Assembly (NCBI GenBank): GCA_965200895.1
Contig: CBDAVM010000001.1
Span: 620,001-684,000 of the forward strand
Length of the DNA stretch: 64,000 nt
Direction of reading: 5' to 3'
Source of the DNA: WTFV01 sp965200895
GTDB taxonomy: Bacteria > Acidobacteriota > Vicinamibacteria > Vicinamibacterales > UBA8438
Shown: positions 39,874 through 48,148 of the stretch, piece by piece
Position numbering within the stretch: the first letter of the stretch is position 1
Layout of the letters: every line of letters starts with the position of its first letter
Notes under the pieces: generated by a model
The model's input: the letters and a program-made list of their open reading frames with translations, nothing else
Database searches by the model: none
Told to the model about the DNA's origin: nothing
Translations under genes and position numbers: made by a program

Positions 39874-40021
39874 CGTGCGGAACGCGGGTTGCGGGGCGCA
39901 CCGCCAGGAGCGCTGCGTCGAGTTCGGCTTCCAGTGTCTCCAGTCCGGGAAGCACTCACGCGGTCATTCCGAGGACTGACTCGCTTCCGGCCGGCGGTGT
40001 CGGCCTCGGTGTTGCGCACGC

Positions 40022-41458
40022 CTACCGCGCCCGCGCCGGCTCCAGCTTCCGGACCCAGCCGTCGCTCTTCGTCAGCAGATAGAGCTCTCCCGCGGAGTCG
40101 ATTCCCAGGCGTGCATCGGCCCGGTCGCCGGGGGCGTACGTGTTGGGGAACCCGGCCGCCTCGACCAGGTCGCGCTCGCGGCCGTCGACGACCAGTCGGA
40201 GTTCCCGGATCTCGGCAGGTTGACCGGGCACCAGCGTGTCAGCATCGATGTACAGCACGCGGCCGCGCGGGAAGTCCGTGAAGACGTACTTGCCCTGCAG
40301 GGCGGGAATCGCCGGGCCGCGATAGACGAACCCGCCGCTGATGGCGTAGCCGTCGTCGTGGTCGTACTGGGCCACCGGATACACGAAGGGATGCTCGTCC
40401 TGCGCCGGGCGTGGATACAACCGTCCCGGACGTCCGGGGCCGACCGCGAAACCCGTGGCGAACGTGCCCTCCCGAAGCCGCCAGCCGTAGTTGGCGCCCG
40501 GCACCCCCAGATTGACCTCTTCTATGGAGTTCTGGCCGATGTCGCCCAGGAACATCCGGCCGTCCGTGTCCCAGGAGAACTGCTGCGCATGCCGCAAACC
40601 GTAGGCCCAGATCTCGGGGGCGACGTCCGCTTCGTCCACGAAGGGATTGTCCTCCGGAACGCGGTATCCTCTGCCTCCGTCCCCGACGAGAGGGTCGATG
40701 CGGATAATCGCACCATGGGGCACGCTGAGGGACTGGCCGAAGTCGCGGGGATCGTAGGCCGACCCGGCATCCCCGAAGCTGGCATAGAGGATCCCGTAAT
40801 CGGGCGACCCCGGGGCAACCGTCGGATTGAACGCGATGGTGCCGACGTTGTGGTTGGCGGCGAACTGGCCGATCCGGAAGACCTCGCGTGACGTGCCGTC
40901 GAATACGTTGGCCCGCGGATCGTCGGTCGTCCACTCCCGGATCACGCTCTCGTGGCTTCCGGCGTCGTCGTCCAGGTAGTCCGCGCGACCGCTGTCCGAC
41001 CGGGCGCTGTACGCCGTGTAGAACTTGCCGAACCCCGGCGTGCCGGCGTCGGCAAACTGCGGGTGAAACGCAACCCCCACCAGACCGGTCTCGTTGGGAA
41101 ACATCGAGTCGTCGAAGCCGACGGCGCGGGTGCGAATGTCCAGGTATGTGACCGGCGCCGTCCCGCTCTCGTCCGTGATGTACAGCAGCCCCCGCAGGTC
41201 GTTGAGGACGAGACGCCCCGAGCCGTCCCCGACCGGCGTCAGGTACTGGATGCGGGCATAGGCTTCGTTGGTCATGGCGTCCATGGCCGAATCCTCGGTT
41301 CGCGGCGCGCGAACGAACCGGGTCGCTTCCACGACGAGGTCGCCCTTCCGGATCGGTCCGGGAATGGGGTCGGTCAGGGGTTCCACCTGCGCCCCGAGCG
41401 GAAAGGCGGTGGCGGCGACGAGGATGGCGGTGGTTCCGAGCGATCGTACCGGGTGCAT
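40022..41458 (-). CDS. PQQ-dependent sugar dehydrogenase-like protein (GSDH family)
   Basis: This 478-residue exported protein has a signal peptide (MHPVRSLGTTAILVAATAFPLGAQ). Its beta-propeller motifs are those of soluble glucose/sorbosone dehydrogenases: GLVGVAFHPQFAD, NHNVGTIAFNP, IDPLVGDGGRGY, EIWAYGLRHAQQFSWD, DIGQNSIEEVN, GANYGWR and GGFVYRG. These positions line the PQQ and calcium site in characterised relatives, so it may oxidise a sugar in the periplasm; substrate is unknown. ATG 41458 is chosen for the signal peptide; the frame is open a further 52 codons upstream without one. It is convergent with the ankyrin gene. Confidence 0.85.
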   Translation of the reverse strand: MHPVRSLGTTAILVAATAFPLGAQVEPLTDPIPGPIRKGDLVVEATRFVRAPRTEDSAMDAMTNEAYARIQYLTPVGDGSGRLVLNDLRGLLYITDESGTAPVTYLDIRTRAVGFDDSMFPNETGLVGVAFHPQFADAGTPGFGKFYTAYSARSDSGRADYLDDDAGSHESVIREWTTDDPRANVFDGTSREVFRIGQFAANHNVGTIAFNPTVAPGSPDYGILYASFGDAGSAYDPRDFGQSLSVPHGAIIRIDPLVGDGGRGYRVPEDNPFVDEADVAPEIWAYGLRHAQQFSWDTDGRMFLGDIGQNSIEEVNLGVPGANYGWRLREGTFATGFAVGPGRPGRLYPRPAQDEHPFVYPVAQYDHDDGYAISGGFVYRGPAIPALQGKYVFTDFPRGRVLYIDADTLVPGQPAEIRELRLVVDGRERDLVEAAGFPNTYAPGDRADARLGIDSAGELYLLTKSDGWVRKLEPARAR

Positions 41459-41621
41459 GGCGGACTCCGTTGGCTGTGGGATGGAGGTGCGTCGTCGCGG
41501 ATGGCCGACGCCATCCTCCTTCGTGCGGCCAACAGGTCCCGGAAGCCCAACGCCATCCTCGGCGTCAGTCCGTCCTGGCGGTGTTCCGAACTGCGCTGGC
41601 CTGCGTTCCTGCACCGGCGGG

Positions 41622-42569
41622 CTACTGCTGCACGTACTTGTGCAGCTCGGGCCGCACGGTGTCGGCGACGTAGATGTCGCCGTTCGGCGTCAGCGTCATG
41701 TAGTGCGCCTCGCCGAACTCCCCGAGCCCGCGGCCGGGCTGGCCGTTGGCTCCGACCGCGCGGCCGTTCTCGTCGAGCTTGAGGATCTCGCCGGCGAAGC
41801 CGCTGACCATGTACATCGTGCCGTCGGAGTGGATGTAGAGCCCGCACGGCAGTCCCTTGTAGGCCCACTCCTTGATGTAATTGCCTTCGCTGTCGAAGAT
41901 CTGGATGCGCCGGTTCTGCCGGTCGGCGACGTAGACCATCCCCTCGGTGTCGATGACCACCGAGTGCGGCGTGTCGAACTGGCCGGGTCCGGTCCCCTGC
42001 TCGCCCCACGACTTCAGCAGTTCGCCCTCGGGATCGAACTTCAGCACGTGCGGCTCGCCCTGCCCGTGGCCCACGAGCACGAAGATCTCGCCCCCGAGTC
42101 CGATGGCGAGGTCGGTCGGCTCGTTCATCAGCGGCGTGTCGTCCGGGTTGATGGTCAGCAGCACCTCGCCCTCGGGATTCATCTTGCGCACCGTGTCGGC
42201 GTTGACGTCGGTCGTCCAGATGTGGCCTTCCGAGTCGATGCGCATGCCGTGCGGCCGGTCGTACTGGCCCTGGCCCCAGGACCGCACGAACGTGCCGTCC
42301 GGCTCGAACTCCATCAGCGGGTTCGGGCCGCGGTTGAACACCAGGATGCGGTTCGTCGAGGTCCAGCCGACGCTGGACGGCGCGCCCATCTCGAGGTCGT
42401 CCGGAATCTGCAGCCCGTGGGGAACGGGGCGGTAGCCCAGGTCCGGCGCGTCCTCCATCTGGGCGGGGTCGGGAGCATCCAGCACCTGCGCCCCGGCGAG
42501 GGCGGCGGCGCCGAGCGTGACGGCGAGAGCGGTGACGAGGGTCCCGGAGACGCGGCGTGCTGGCGACAT
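41622..42569 (-). CDS. NHL-repeat beta-propeller protein, exported
   Basis: This 315-residue protein has a signal peptide (MSPARRVSGTLVTALAVTLG...GAQ) and about six NHL repeats, for example GQYDRPHGMRIDSEGHIW and FDTPHSVVIDTEGMVYVAD. It resembles peptidyl-alpha-hydroxyglycine alpha-amidating lyase-like proteins in overall pattern, but no catalytic claim is justified. ATG 42569 has GAGGAG five bases upstream. An extended -10 (TGCTACAAT) lies 36 bases upstream of the start. Confidence 0.85.
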   Translation of the reverse strand: MSPARRVSGTLVTALAVTLGAAALAGAQVLDAPDPAQMEDAPDLGYRPVPHGLQIPDDLEMGAPSSVGWTSTNRILVFNRGPNPLMEFEPDGTFVRSWGQGQYDRPHGMRIDSEGHIWTTDVNADTVRKMNPEGEVLLTINPDDTPLMNEPTDLAIGLGGEIFVLVGHGQGEPHVLKFDPEGELLKSWGEQGTGPGQFDTPHSVVIDTEGMVYVADRQNRRIQIFDSEGNYIKEWAYKGLPCGLYIHSDGTMYMVSGFAGEILKLDENGRAVGANGQPGRGLGEFGEAHYMTLTPNGDIYVADTVRPELHKYVQQ

Positions 42570-42604
42570 GGCAACTCCTCGGGAAAAGTCGGTCGGAAGG
42601 CCGC

Positions 42605-42613
42605 ATTGTAGCA
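42605..42613 (-). promoter_or_regulatory. Extended -10 promoter of the NHL protein gene
   Basis: The minus strand reads TGCTACAAT, one base from the TATAAT consensus with the TGn extension. The expected leader is about 29 nt. No -35 consensus is seen. Confidence 0.55.
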
Positions 42614-42697
42614 CCCTGCCGGACGGGACGGGACCGACGGGCCGCGCTCACAGCCCCGCCTGTGTCCTGCCGACGGGACGGGCGCCGACGCGCGGCG

Positions 42698-42706
42698 TGC
42701 TACGCT
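42698..42706 (+). promoter_or_regulatory. Extended -10 promoter of the serine hydrolase gene
   Basis: TGCTACGCT followed by GG lies about 60 bases before the ATG at 42767. The same GCGTGCTACGCTGG core precedes the SMP-30 lipoprotein gene at 47067. Confidence 0.45.
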
Positions 42707-42766
42707 GGTCCGGGCGCGTGACAGTCACGGCCGGAGCACCGCTCCGAGAGACCAGGGAGGACAGCA

Positions 42767-44311
42767 ATGGCGCCGATGGACCGGAAGCGAGTACACGGAA
42801 GCGGTTGGTGGCGGCCCGGTCCGGCCGGGACGCTCGTCTGTCTCGTGGCGCCGGCGGTCGCCCTGTTCGCCGCACCGGTTTTCGCGGCCGGGGAGCAGGA
42901 GGACCAGCGCGCGGCGATGCTGGCGCGCGCGGCCGAGGCGGAGATCGACACCGAGTACGTCGCCCCGCCGGGCGACCCGCTGTCGCACCACATCTCCGGG
43001 TTCGCCAAGACGCTCTGCTCGGCGGTCTTCGTCACCGGCCTCGACCCGGACTTCGCGGCCGAGAGCGTCGGCTTCTTCAGCGGGCCCTACGAGCACCGGC
43101 GCCATGTCACGAACCGCGAGGTCGACAACGACCAGCGCCGCATCCACCTGACCCTGCCGAACGGCGTCGTCCGCACTGCGAAGCTGAACGGCGATCACGG
43201 CTGCGTCACGCTGCCGGTCGGCGAGGACGACGTCTTCTTCGAACCGATCGACATCCGCAGCACGTTGCCGGATCCGGCCACCACGCCGTGGCCGATGGGC
43301 GACATGCTGCCCGACGCGCCGCTGCCCGCCGGCATCGACGCCGACAAGGTGCAGCAGGCGGTCGCCGCCGCCTTCGAGCCGGCCGGGGGGCTGACCGCCG
43401 CGTTCGTGGTGACCCACAAGGGGCGCATCATCGGCGAGCGCTACGGGCCGGGCATCACCATGCACACGCCGCTGGAGAGCTGGTCGATGGGCAAGAGCCT
43501 GACCGCCACCCTGATGGGCGTGCTGATCCAGCAGGGCGTCTACGAGCTCCACCAGCCCGCGCCGGTGCCCGAGTGGCAGACCCCCGACGATCCGCGCCGG
43601 CAGATCCGCATCGCCGACATCCTGCGCATGTCGAGCGGCATCCGGTTCCGCGGCGTCGCCGATCCGGATCTCGATCCGGCGCTCGGCTACCCCGACCACC
43701 TCTACGTCTACACGGGGTCCGCCAACTCGTTCGAGTGGGCGGCGACCCGGCCGCAGCAGTGGCCGCCGAACACCATCGGCCGCTACCGCAACTCCGACCC
43801 CGTGCTGACCAACTACCTGGTCCGGCTCGGCGTCGAGGGCCGCGGCGACGAGTACCTGTCGTTCCCGCAGCGCGAGCTCTTCGACAGGATCGGCGTCCGC
43901 GGCTTCGTGCTCGAGACCGACCCCTACGGCAACTACCTGCTGCAGGGCTACGAGCTGGCCCCGGCCCGCGACTGGGCGCGGCTCGGCAACCTCTACCTGC
44001 AGGACGGCGTGTGGAACGGGGAGCGGATCCTGCCCGAGGGCTTCGTGGACTTCGTCAGCACCGTCGCCCCCGCCTGGCAGGCCGATGGCCGGCCCATCTA
44101 CGGCGGCTTCTTCTGGATCAACGGCACCGGCACGTTCCCGGTTCCGCGCGAGGCCTACTACATGTCCGGGGCAGGCGGCCAGACGACGCTGATCATCCCG
44201 TCGCACGACCTCGTGGTCGTCCGCCAGGGCCACTACCGGGGCGCGTCCCTGGGCGGGCAGGCGCTGCGCCGCGCCCTGGCGCTGTTGATGGAGGCGGTGC
44301 CGGCGAGCTGA
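42767..44311 (+). CDS. Serine hydrolase, beta-lactamase/class C fold
   Basis: This 514-residue protein has a signal peptide with its hydrophobic core at about 22-41. A 150-residue N-terminal region is not part of the catalytic domain. The hydrolase domain shows the SxxK nucleophile S240-M-G-K243 and the second motif Y340-R-N342; the third motif is probably in MSGAGGQTT near the C-terminus. Such enzymes include esterases, D-aminopeptidases and carboxypeptidases as well as beta-lactamases; a role in drug resistance should not be assumed. ATG 42767 follows GGGAGGA at a reasonable distance. It is divergent from the NHL gene. Confidence 0.88.
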   Translation: MAPMDRKRVHGSGWWRPGPAGTLVCLVAPAVALFAAPVFAAGEQEDQRAAMLARAAEAEIDTEYVAPPGDPLSHHISGFAKTLCSAVFVTGLDPDFAAESVGFFSGPYEHRRHVTNREVDNDQRRIHLTLPNGVVRTAKLNGDHGCVTLPVGEDDVFFEPIDIRSTLPDPATTPWPMGDMLPDAPLPAGIDADKVQQAVAAAFEPAGGLTAAFVVTHKGRIIGERYGPGITMHTPLESWSMGKSLTATLMGVLIQQGVYELHQPAPVPEWQTPDDPRRQIRIADILRMSSGIRFRGVADPDLDPALGYPDHLYVYTGSANSFEWAATRPQQWPPNTIGRYRNSDPVLTNYLVRLGVEGRGDEYLSFPQRELFDRIGVRGFVLETDPYGNYLLQGYELAPARDWARLGNLYLQDGVWNGERILPEGFVDFVSTVAPAWQADGRPIYGGFFWINGTGTFPVPREAYYMSGAGGQTTLIIPSHDLVVVRQGHYRGASLGGQALRRALALLMEAVPAS

Positions 44312-44472
44312 GGCGGCGCCAACCTTGCGCGGGCGGGATCCCACACCCTGCGGACGGAGGCCTCCTGCGAACCGATGCCGCGATGCCGCGGCAGGGCGAG
44401 ACGGGGCGGCTGTCCGGCCGGGTACGCGCCGATGGAGGCGGCGCTGGCGCGCGCGGCCGAGCGTCCGCATCA

Positions 44473-44481
44473 TGCTATCGT
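44473..44481 (+). promoter_or_regulatory. Extended -10 promoter of the Uma2 gene
   Basis: TGCTATCGT followed by GG lies about 60 bases before the ATG at 44542, matching the TGCTAnnnT pattern seen before other accessory genes in this window. Confidence 0.45.
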
Positions 44482-44541
44482 GGCAGCTTGGTGTGACGGC
44501 ATCCGGCGGGCGCCGTCCGGTTCCGATGAACGAGCAGTGAC

Positions 44542-45096
44542 ATGGCGATTCCCGCTCCGTACTCCATCGTGACGGCCGAGGAACTGTTCGAGCTCCCCGA
44601 CGATGGTTACCACTACGAGCTCGTGGAAGGACACCTGGTACGCATGACGCCGGCAGGCGCGGAACACGGTGCGGTCGCGGCGCGTGTCGGCTACGTGCTG
44701 CAGGAGTACGTCGATGCGCACGGCGGCGTCTGTTGCGGCGCCGACACGGGGTTCGTGCTGCGGCGCACGCCCGACGTGGTGCGCGCCCCGGACGCCGCCT
44801 TCGTCTCCGCCGAACGCATCCCCGCGACCGGGATCCCCACGTCGTACTGGCCGTTCGCCCCTGATCTGGCGGTGGAGATCCCGTCGCCGACGGACCGTTT
44901 CATCGACGTCCACCGCAAGATCGCGGAGTACTTCGCGGCCGGGACGCGTGGGGTGTGGATCATCGAACCGGCCACACGGCGCGTGCACGTGTACCGCTCA
45001 CTGGACGACGTGCAGGTGGTCCGTGAGGACGACGAGCTGACCGGCGGCGACGTGCTCCCGGGGTTCCGGTGTCCGGTGCGGCGGCTCTTCCCATAG
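44542..45096 (+). CDS. Uma2 family (DUF820) restriction-endonuclease-fold protein
   Basis: This 184-residue protein has the family landmarks YELVEGHLVRM (25-35), VVRAPDAAFV with D84, PDLAVEIPSP with D108 and E112, and K126 in HRKIAEYFAAG. These give the D...E-x...K arrangement of a PD-(D/E)XK nuclease fold. Uma2 proteins are often present in many copies and their role is unknown; nuclease activity is predicted, not shown. Its TAG stop abuts REP-like copy C. Confidence 0.88.
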   Translation: MAIPAPYSIVTAEELFELPDDGYHYELVEGHLVRMTPAGAEHGAVAARVGYVLQEYVDAHGGVCCGADTGFVLRRTPDVVRAPDAAFVSAERIPATGIPTSYWPFAPDLAVEIPSPTDRFIDVHRKIAEYFAAGTRGVWIIEPATRRVHVYRSLDDVQVVREDDELTGGDVLPGFRCPVRRLFP

Positions 45097-45201
45097 CGCC
45101 CCGAAACGCCTCGCCGGCTCGGCGTTTCGGCCCATCCCCTCCACTCCATGACCTTGCGCCGCAGCACTTCGCTGCGCTGCGTTCTGCGGCGCAAGCTCCA
45201 T
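45097..45201 (-). repeat. REP-like dispersed element, copy C
   Basis: This 105-bp copy lies between the ends of the converging Uma2 and binding-protein genes. It starts right after the Uma2 TAG, so here the opposite edge of the element touches a stop codon compared with copies A and B. Stem 1 (GCGCCGCAGAACGCAG...TGCTGCGGCGC) and stem 2 (CCGAAACGCCGAGCC...GCGAGGCGTTTCGG) are both perfect or nearly so. Confidence 0.88.
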
Positions 45202-45299
45202 GGCCGTCGTTGGCGCGCGGTTCGGATGGCTTGATCCGACCGTAGCGCCGACTCTGCGGCGTATGGAGCCGCCGCCTGCTGCGCGTGTCCGCTGCGCCG

Positions 45300-46118
45300 T
45301 CAGTCCACTCGCACCAGAGGTTCGAGGCCCGTCTCGGCGATCACGCGAGCCGCTTCTGCAGACGACAGGAAGTCGAGGAGCCTCTGCGCGCCGCCCGGGT
45401 TCCCGGCGCCGGTCGCGATCCCGGCGGCGAACGTCGTGACGCGCTGGTACACCGCCGGAATGGGACCGACGTACGCAGCGCCCTCGATCGAGAGAATCTC
45501 ACTGACCTGCTGGAAGCCGATCTCCACCTCGCCGCGCGCCACGACGGCGGCCACGCGTTCGCTCTCGATGCGCCGACTCTTCGGCGCGAGCCGCTCGGCC
45601 AGGCCGAGGCGGGGAAACAGCTCGGTGGACACGTAGGTCCCGCTCACGCTCGCCGAGTAGCCGATGGACCCGGCGGCGAGCAGCGTCTCCGCGAACGCCT
45701 CGGGTGTGCTGATGTCGGGCAGGGGCGAGCCGTCACGCACCGCCATGCCGATGACCGAACTGGCCAGGTCCACGCGACTGTCCGGTCGGACCAGGCCCCG
45801 AGCGGAGAGGCTGTTCAAGCCGGCCTGCGACATGATCAGGACATCGAAGCGTTCTCCGCGCTCCAACCTGGCCGGGATCGAATCGGGAGCACCGCCGGTC
45901 GATGCCCCGTACGCGGTGACGAGCCGGATTCCCGTTGCGTCCTGAAAATGCGGGACCAGCGCGTCGTAGGCCGCCGCGAGGCCCCCGGACGTCACCACCG
46001 CGATTTCGGACGACGCCTGGGCCCCGGCGGTGGTCGAGGCAGTGCCCGACGGCGGCGCAGAGGCCGCAACCGCTGCCGCCAGCGCCAGCAGCAAGCCGAA
46101 GCACATCCGTCTCTGCAT
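45300..46118 (-). CDS. Periplasmic substrate-binding protein, ModA-like
   Basis: The 272-residue protein has a signal peptide (MQRRMCFGLLLALAAAVAAS...) and a type II periplasmic-binding fold resembling molybdate/tungstate-binding ModA: SEIAVVTSGGLAAAYDALVPHF at the start, ERGERFDVLIMSQAGL, and a C-terminal FLSSAEAARVIAETGLEPL. Key serine/tyrosine ligands cannot be fixed from sequence alone. No permease or ATPase gene is adjacent, so it is an orphan. I prefer ATG 46118; ATG 46157 would place the start inside the first copy of a 36-bp repeat. Confidence 0.78.
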   Translation of the reverse strand: MQRRMCFGLLLALAAAVAASAPPSGTASTTAGAQASSEIAVVTSGGLAAAYDALVPHFQDATGIRLVTAYGASTGGAPDSIPARLERGERFDVLIMSQAGLNSLSARGLVRPDSRVDLASSVIGMAVRDGSPLPDISTPEAFAETLLAAGSIGYSASVSGTYVSTELFPRLGLAERLAPKSRRIESERVAAVVARGEVEIGFQQVSEILSIEGAAYVGPIPAVYQRVTTFAAGIATGAGNPGGAQRLLDFLSSAEAARVIAETGLEPLVRVD

Positions 46119-46145
46119 GCTCTGCACCCGATTCACAGGGGGAGG

Positions 46146-46255
46146 GTCTCGCGCCATCCGATGATATCAGGCGCCACCGACGAGTCCCAGTCGTGCGTGT
46201 CGTGCGGCGACGTCTGGAAGTCTCGCGCCATCCGATGATATCAGGCGCCACCGAC
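46146..46255 (-). repeat. Two identical 36-bp direct repeats, 74 bp apart
   Basis: Exact copies lie at 46146-46181 and 46220-46255, upstream of the binding-protein gene. Each contains the 8-bp palindrome TGATATCA. The 74-bp offset is about seven helical turns, so both palindromes would face the same side of the DNA. Confidence 0.93.
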
Positions 46256-46305
46256 CCTCCCGACGACGCCGTTCGGCCAGGCTGACTGCAGGAAAGGAGG
46301 TTCGG

Positions 46306-46725
46306 TTACCAGGAGCGGGTGGCTCCGGACCGTGGGGAATGCTCGGGAGTGACCGCCACACCGCTGTCGTGCCGGCGACTGTGCTCACCACCGGCCGGGA
46401 CGCGACGGGCCCGCGAGTCGGTCTCGGACGGCGATGTCGAGTCCAGCGCGCTCCGCAGGCGCATCCAGTGTTCGTCCCGGTGTTCGACACGCGAGCCGGG
46501 CCGACCCTCAAGCGGCATTCCAAGGTTCTCGACCACAGGCGCCGCCCAATCGCCGTCGTTGCCGTGGCTGGTGACGTGCAGTACGTCGTCCTTCGGGAAA
46601 GTGGCAATGGGCATGCCGTCGTGGCTGATGCAGAACAGGTCGTCCAGGGTCGAGATCTCGTTGCCCTGCACGTTCGCGGTCGCGGTCCTGCCACAATCGA
46701 CGTACTTGATGGTGAACGTTCTCAT
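46306..46725 (-). CDS. Hypothetical protein, 139 residues
   Basis: ATG 46725 is supported by AGAGGAA seven bases upstream. The first 70 residues look folded (MRTFTIKYVDCGRTATANV, then DDLFCISHDGMPIATFPKDD and VLHVTSHGNDGDW). The remaining 70 are polar, rich in Arg, Ser and Glu, and probably disordered. I do not recognise the family. The next gene on the same strand is the ModA-like binding protein, with the 36-bp repeats between them. Confidence 0.55.
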   Translation of the reverse strand: MRTFTIKYVDCGRTATANVQGNEISTLDDLFCISHDGMPIATFPKDDVLHVTSHGNDGDWAAPVVENLGMPLEGRPGSRVEHRDEHWMRLRSALDSTSPSETDSRARRVPAGGEHSRRHDSGVAVTPEHSPRSGATRSW

Positions 46726-46955
46726 GCACCGTTCCTCTTGTCGGGATTTGTCCTCCCTGGTGACACCTGGTTCGCTCATACCCGGAGCGGCCCGCTGTGA
46801 CTTCGTATCGGTCACTGGCAGGCACCTGAATAGGGCTGCTGCCTGCGCCGCGGATCCGGCTTCCGTACCCCCCTGGTCGCGGATCCGGCTTCCGTACCCC
46901 CTGGTACCGGGCAGGGGCCACGATTCCCGGCGCGGTGCCGGCGCGGCTTGCCGGC

Positions 46956-47068
46956 CCTTGCCGGCCATGCCGGTGCGCCGTCTCACTGCGCGTGGAAGAA
47001 GAGGCGCATGTCAGGATGTCCGCCGACGGCCTTGCCGGCCATGCCGGTGCGCCGTCTCACTGCGCGTG
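46956..47068 (+). repeat. Two identical 39-bp direct repeats, 74 bp apart
   Basis: Exact copies lie at 46956-46994 and 47030-47068, beginning CCTTGCCGGCCATGCCGG and ending CACTGCGCGTG. The final TG of the second copy is the TG of the extended -10 TGCTACGCT; the first copy is followed by unrelated sequence. The spacing equals that of the different 36-bp pair 800 bp away. Confidence 0.93.
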
Positions 47069-47075
47069 CTACGCT
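47067..47075 (+). promoter_or_regulatory. Extended -10 promoter of the SMP-30 lipoprotein gene
   Basis: TGCTACGCT followed by GG lies 36 bases before the ATG at 47112. The expected leader is about 30 nt. No -35 consensus; the 39-bp repeat occupies that position. Confidence 0.5.
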
Positions 47076-47111
47076 GGAGCGATGTGGCGACGATCCCGGG
47101 AGGTGAGACGG

Positions 47112-48098
47112 ATGCGCAGGTGGGTGTTGCTTGCATGTTTCTTGATGGCGGGATGCGGCGGTGCCCCGGAGCCCGAGCCGGAACCGGAGCCGAGCGCAGG
47201 CACGATCGAACGCCTGGATCCGGCCTTCGACCGGCTCGTGCCGGCCGACGCGGTGATCGAGCATCTGGCGGAGGGATTCGGCTTCACCGAGGGACCCGCC
47301 TGGGTCGATCGGGACGGCGGGTTCCTGCTGTTCAGCGACATCCCCGGTAACCGCATCGTCAAGTGGGAGCCGAACGGTACGGTGAGCGACTTCCTTGCGC
47401 CCGTCTACGAGGGAGAGCACGAGGAGGGACGGCTGGTCGGCTCGAACGGCATCACGGTCGATCCGGACGGCGACATCGTCTTCACGGAGCACTTCAACGG
47501 CCGTATCTCGCGGGTGGCGGCCGACGGCGCACGGAGCATCGTGGTCGACAACTTCGAAGGCGGGCGGTTGAACAGTCCTAACGATCTCGACTACCACTCG
47601 AACGGCGCGCTGTACTTCACCGATCCGGCCTACGGGCTGCCGAGTCCGGAGGCGCGCGAGCAGGACGCCAACGGAATCTATCGACTGAGTCCCGACGGCG
47701 AGTTGACGCGCTTGGCCGAGCAGGCCGGCCCCAACGGCATCGCCTTCTCGCCGGACGAGTCACGCCTGTACGTCGCCGACAGCAGCACGCGGCAGTGGTT
47801 CGTGTACCCCTTGACCGAGGACGGCATGCTCGGGGAGGGCGAGTTGCTGCTCGACGCCAGCGAGTCCGAGGAGAGCGGTTCGGCCGACGGGCTGAAAGTC
47901 GACGAGCTGGGCAACCTGTGGGCGACCGGTCCCGGCGGCGTCTGGGTCATCCGGCCGGACGGCCTGCACCTGGGAACGATCAGGCCGAGCGAGGTCCCGG
48001 CCAACGTGGCGTGGGGCGACGACGACCGGCGGACGCTCTACATGACCGCCCGGACCGGGCTGTATCGGATTCGCGTGAACGTCGCGGGCGACCGCTGA
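47112..48098 (+). CDS. SMP-30/gluconolactonase family lipoprotein
   Basis: This 328-residue protein has a lipoprotein signal (MRRWVLLACFLMAGC, lipid attachment at the Cys) followed by a short P/E-rich linker (PEPEPEPEP). The six-bladed propeller has SMP-30 motifs: FTEGPAWVDRDG, SNGITVDPDGDIVFTEH, NSPNDLDYHSNGALYFTDPAYG, GPNGIAFSPDESRLYVAD and the later ADGLKVDELGNLWA. The conserved Glu, Asn and Asp of the metal site are in these segments. Family members open sugar lactones or hydrolyse related esters. ATG 47112 has AGGTGA five bases upstream; ATG 47082 in frame is less likely. The next gene lies 50 bp downstream. Confidence 0.9.
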   Translation: MRRWVLLACFLMAGCGGAPEPEPEPEPSAGTIERLDPAFDRLVPADAVIEHLAEGFGFTEGPAWVDRDGGFLLFSDIPGNRIVKWEPNGTVSDFLAPVYEGEHEEGRLVGSNGITVDPDGDIVFTEHFNGRISRVAADGARSIVVDNFEGGRLNSPNDLDYHSNGALYFTDPAYGLPSPEAREQDANGIYRLSPDGELTRLAEQAGPNGIAFSPDESRLYVADSSTRQWFVYPLTEDGMLGEGELLLDASESEESGSADGLKVDELGNLWATGPGGVWVIRPDGLHLGTIRPSEVPANVAWGDDDRRTLYMTARTGLYRIRVNVAGDR

Positions 48099-48148
48099 CG
48101 ACAGGAGTGCGGCGGCACTCCCGCCGACGGCACCGACCGGGAGGGTGC

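Larger units (their letters stand above)
46726..47111. other. Repeat-rich divergent intergenic region
   Basis: These 386 bp between divergent genes have no convincing gene. They hold a 26-bp sequence repeated in tandem (46851-46877 and 46880-46905, with GGATCCGGCTTCCGTACCCC) and a 39-bp direct repeat at 46956-46994 and 47030-47068. The second 39-bp copy runs into an extended -10 for the SMP-30 gene. Confidence 0.8.

Noticed and set aside
42767..44311. Antibiotic resistance beta-lactamase
   Set aside because: SxxK and YxN are present, but the same fold covers many esterases and peptidases, and the 150-residue N-terminal extension is unlike resistance enzymes.
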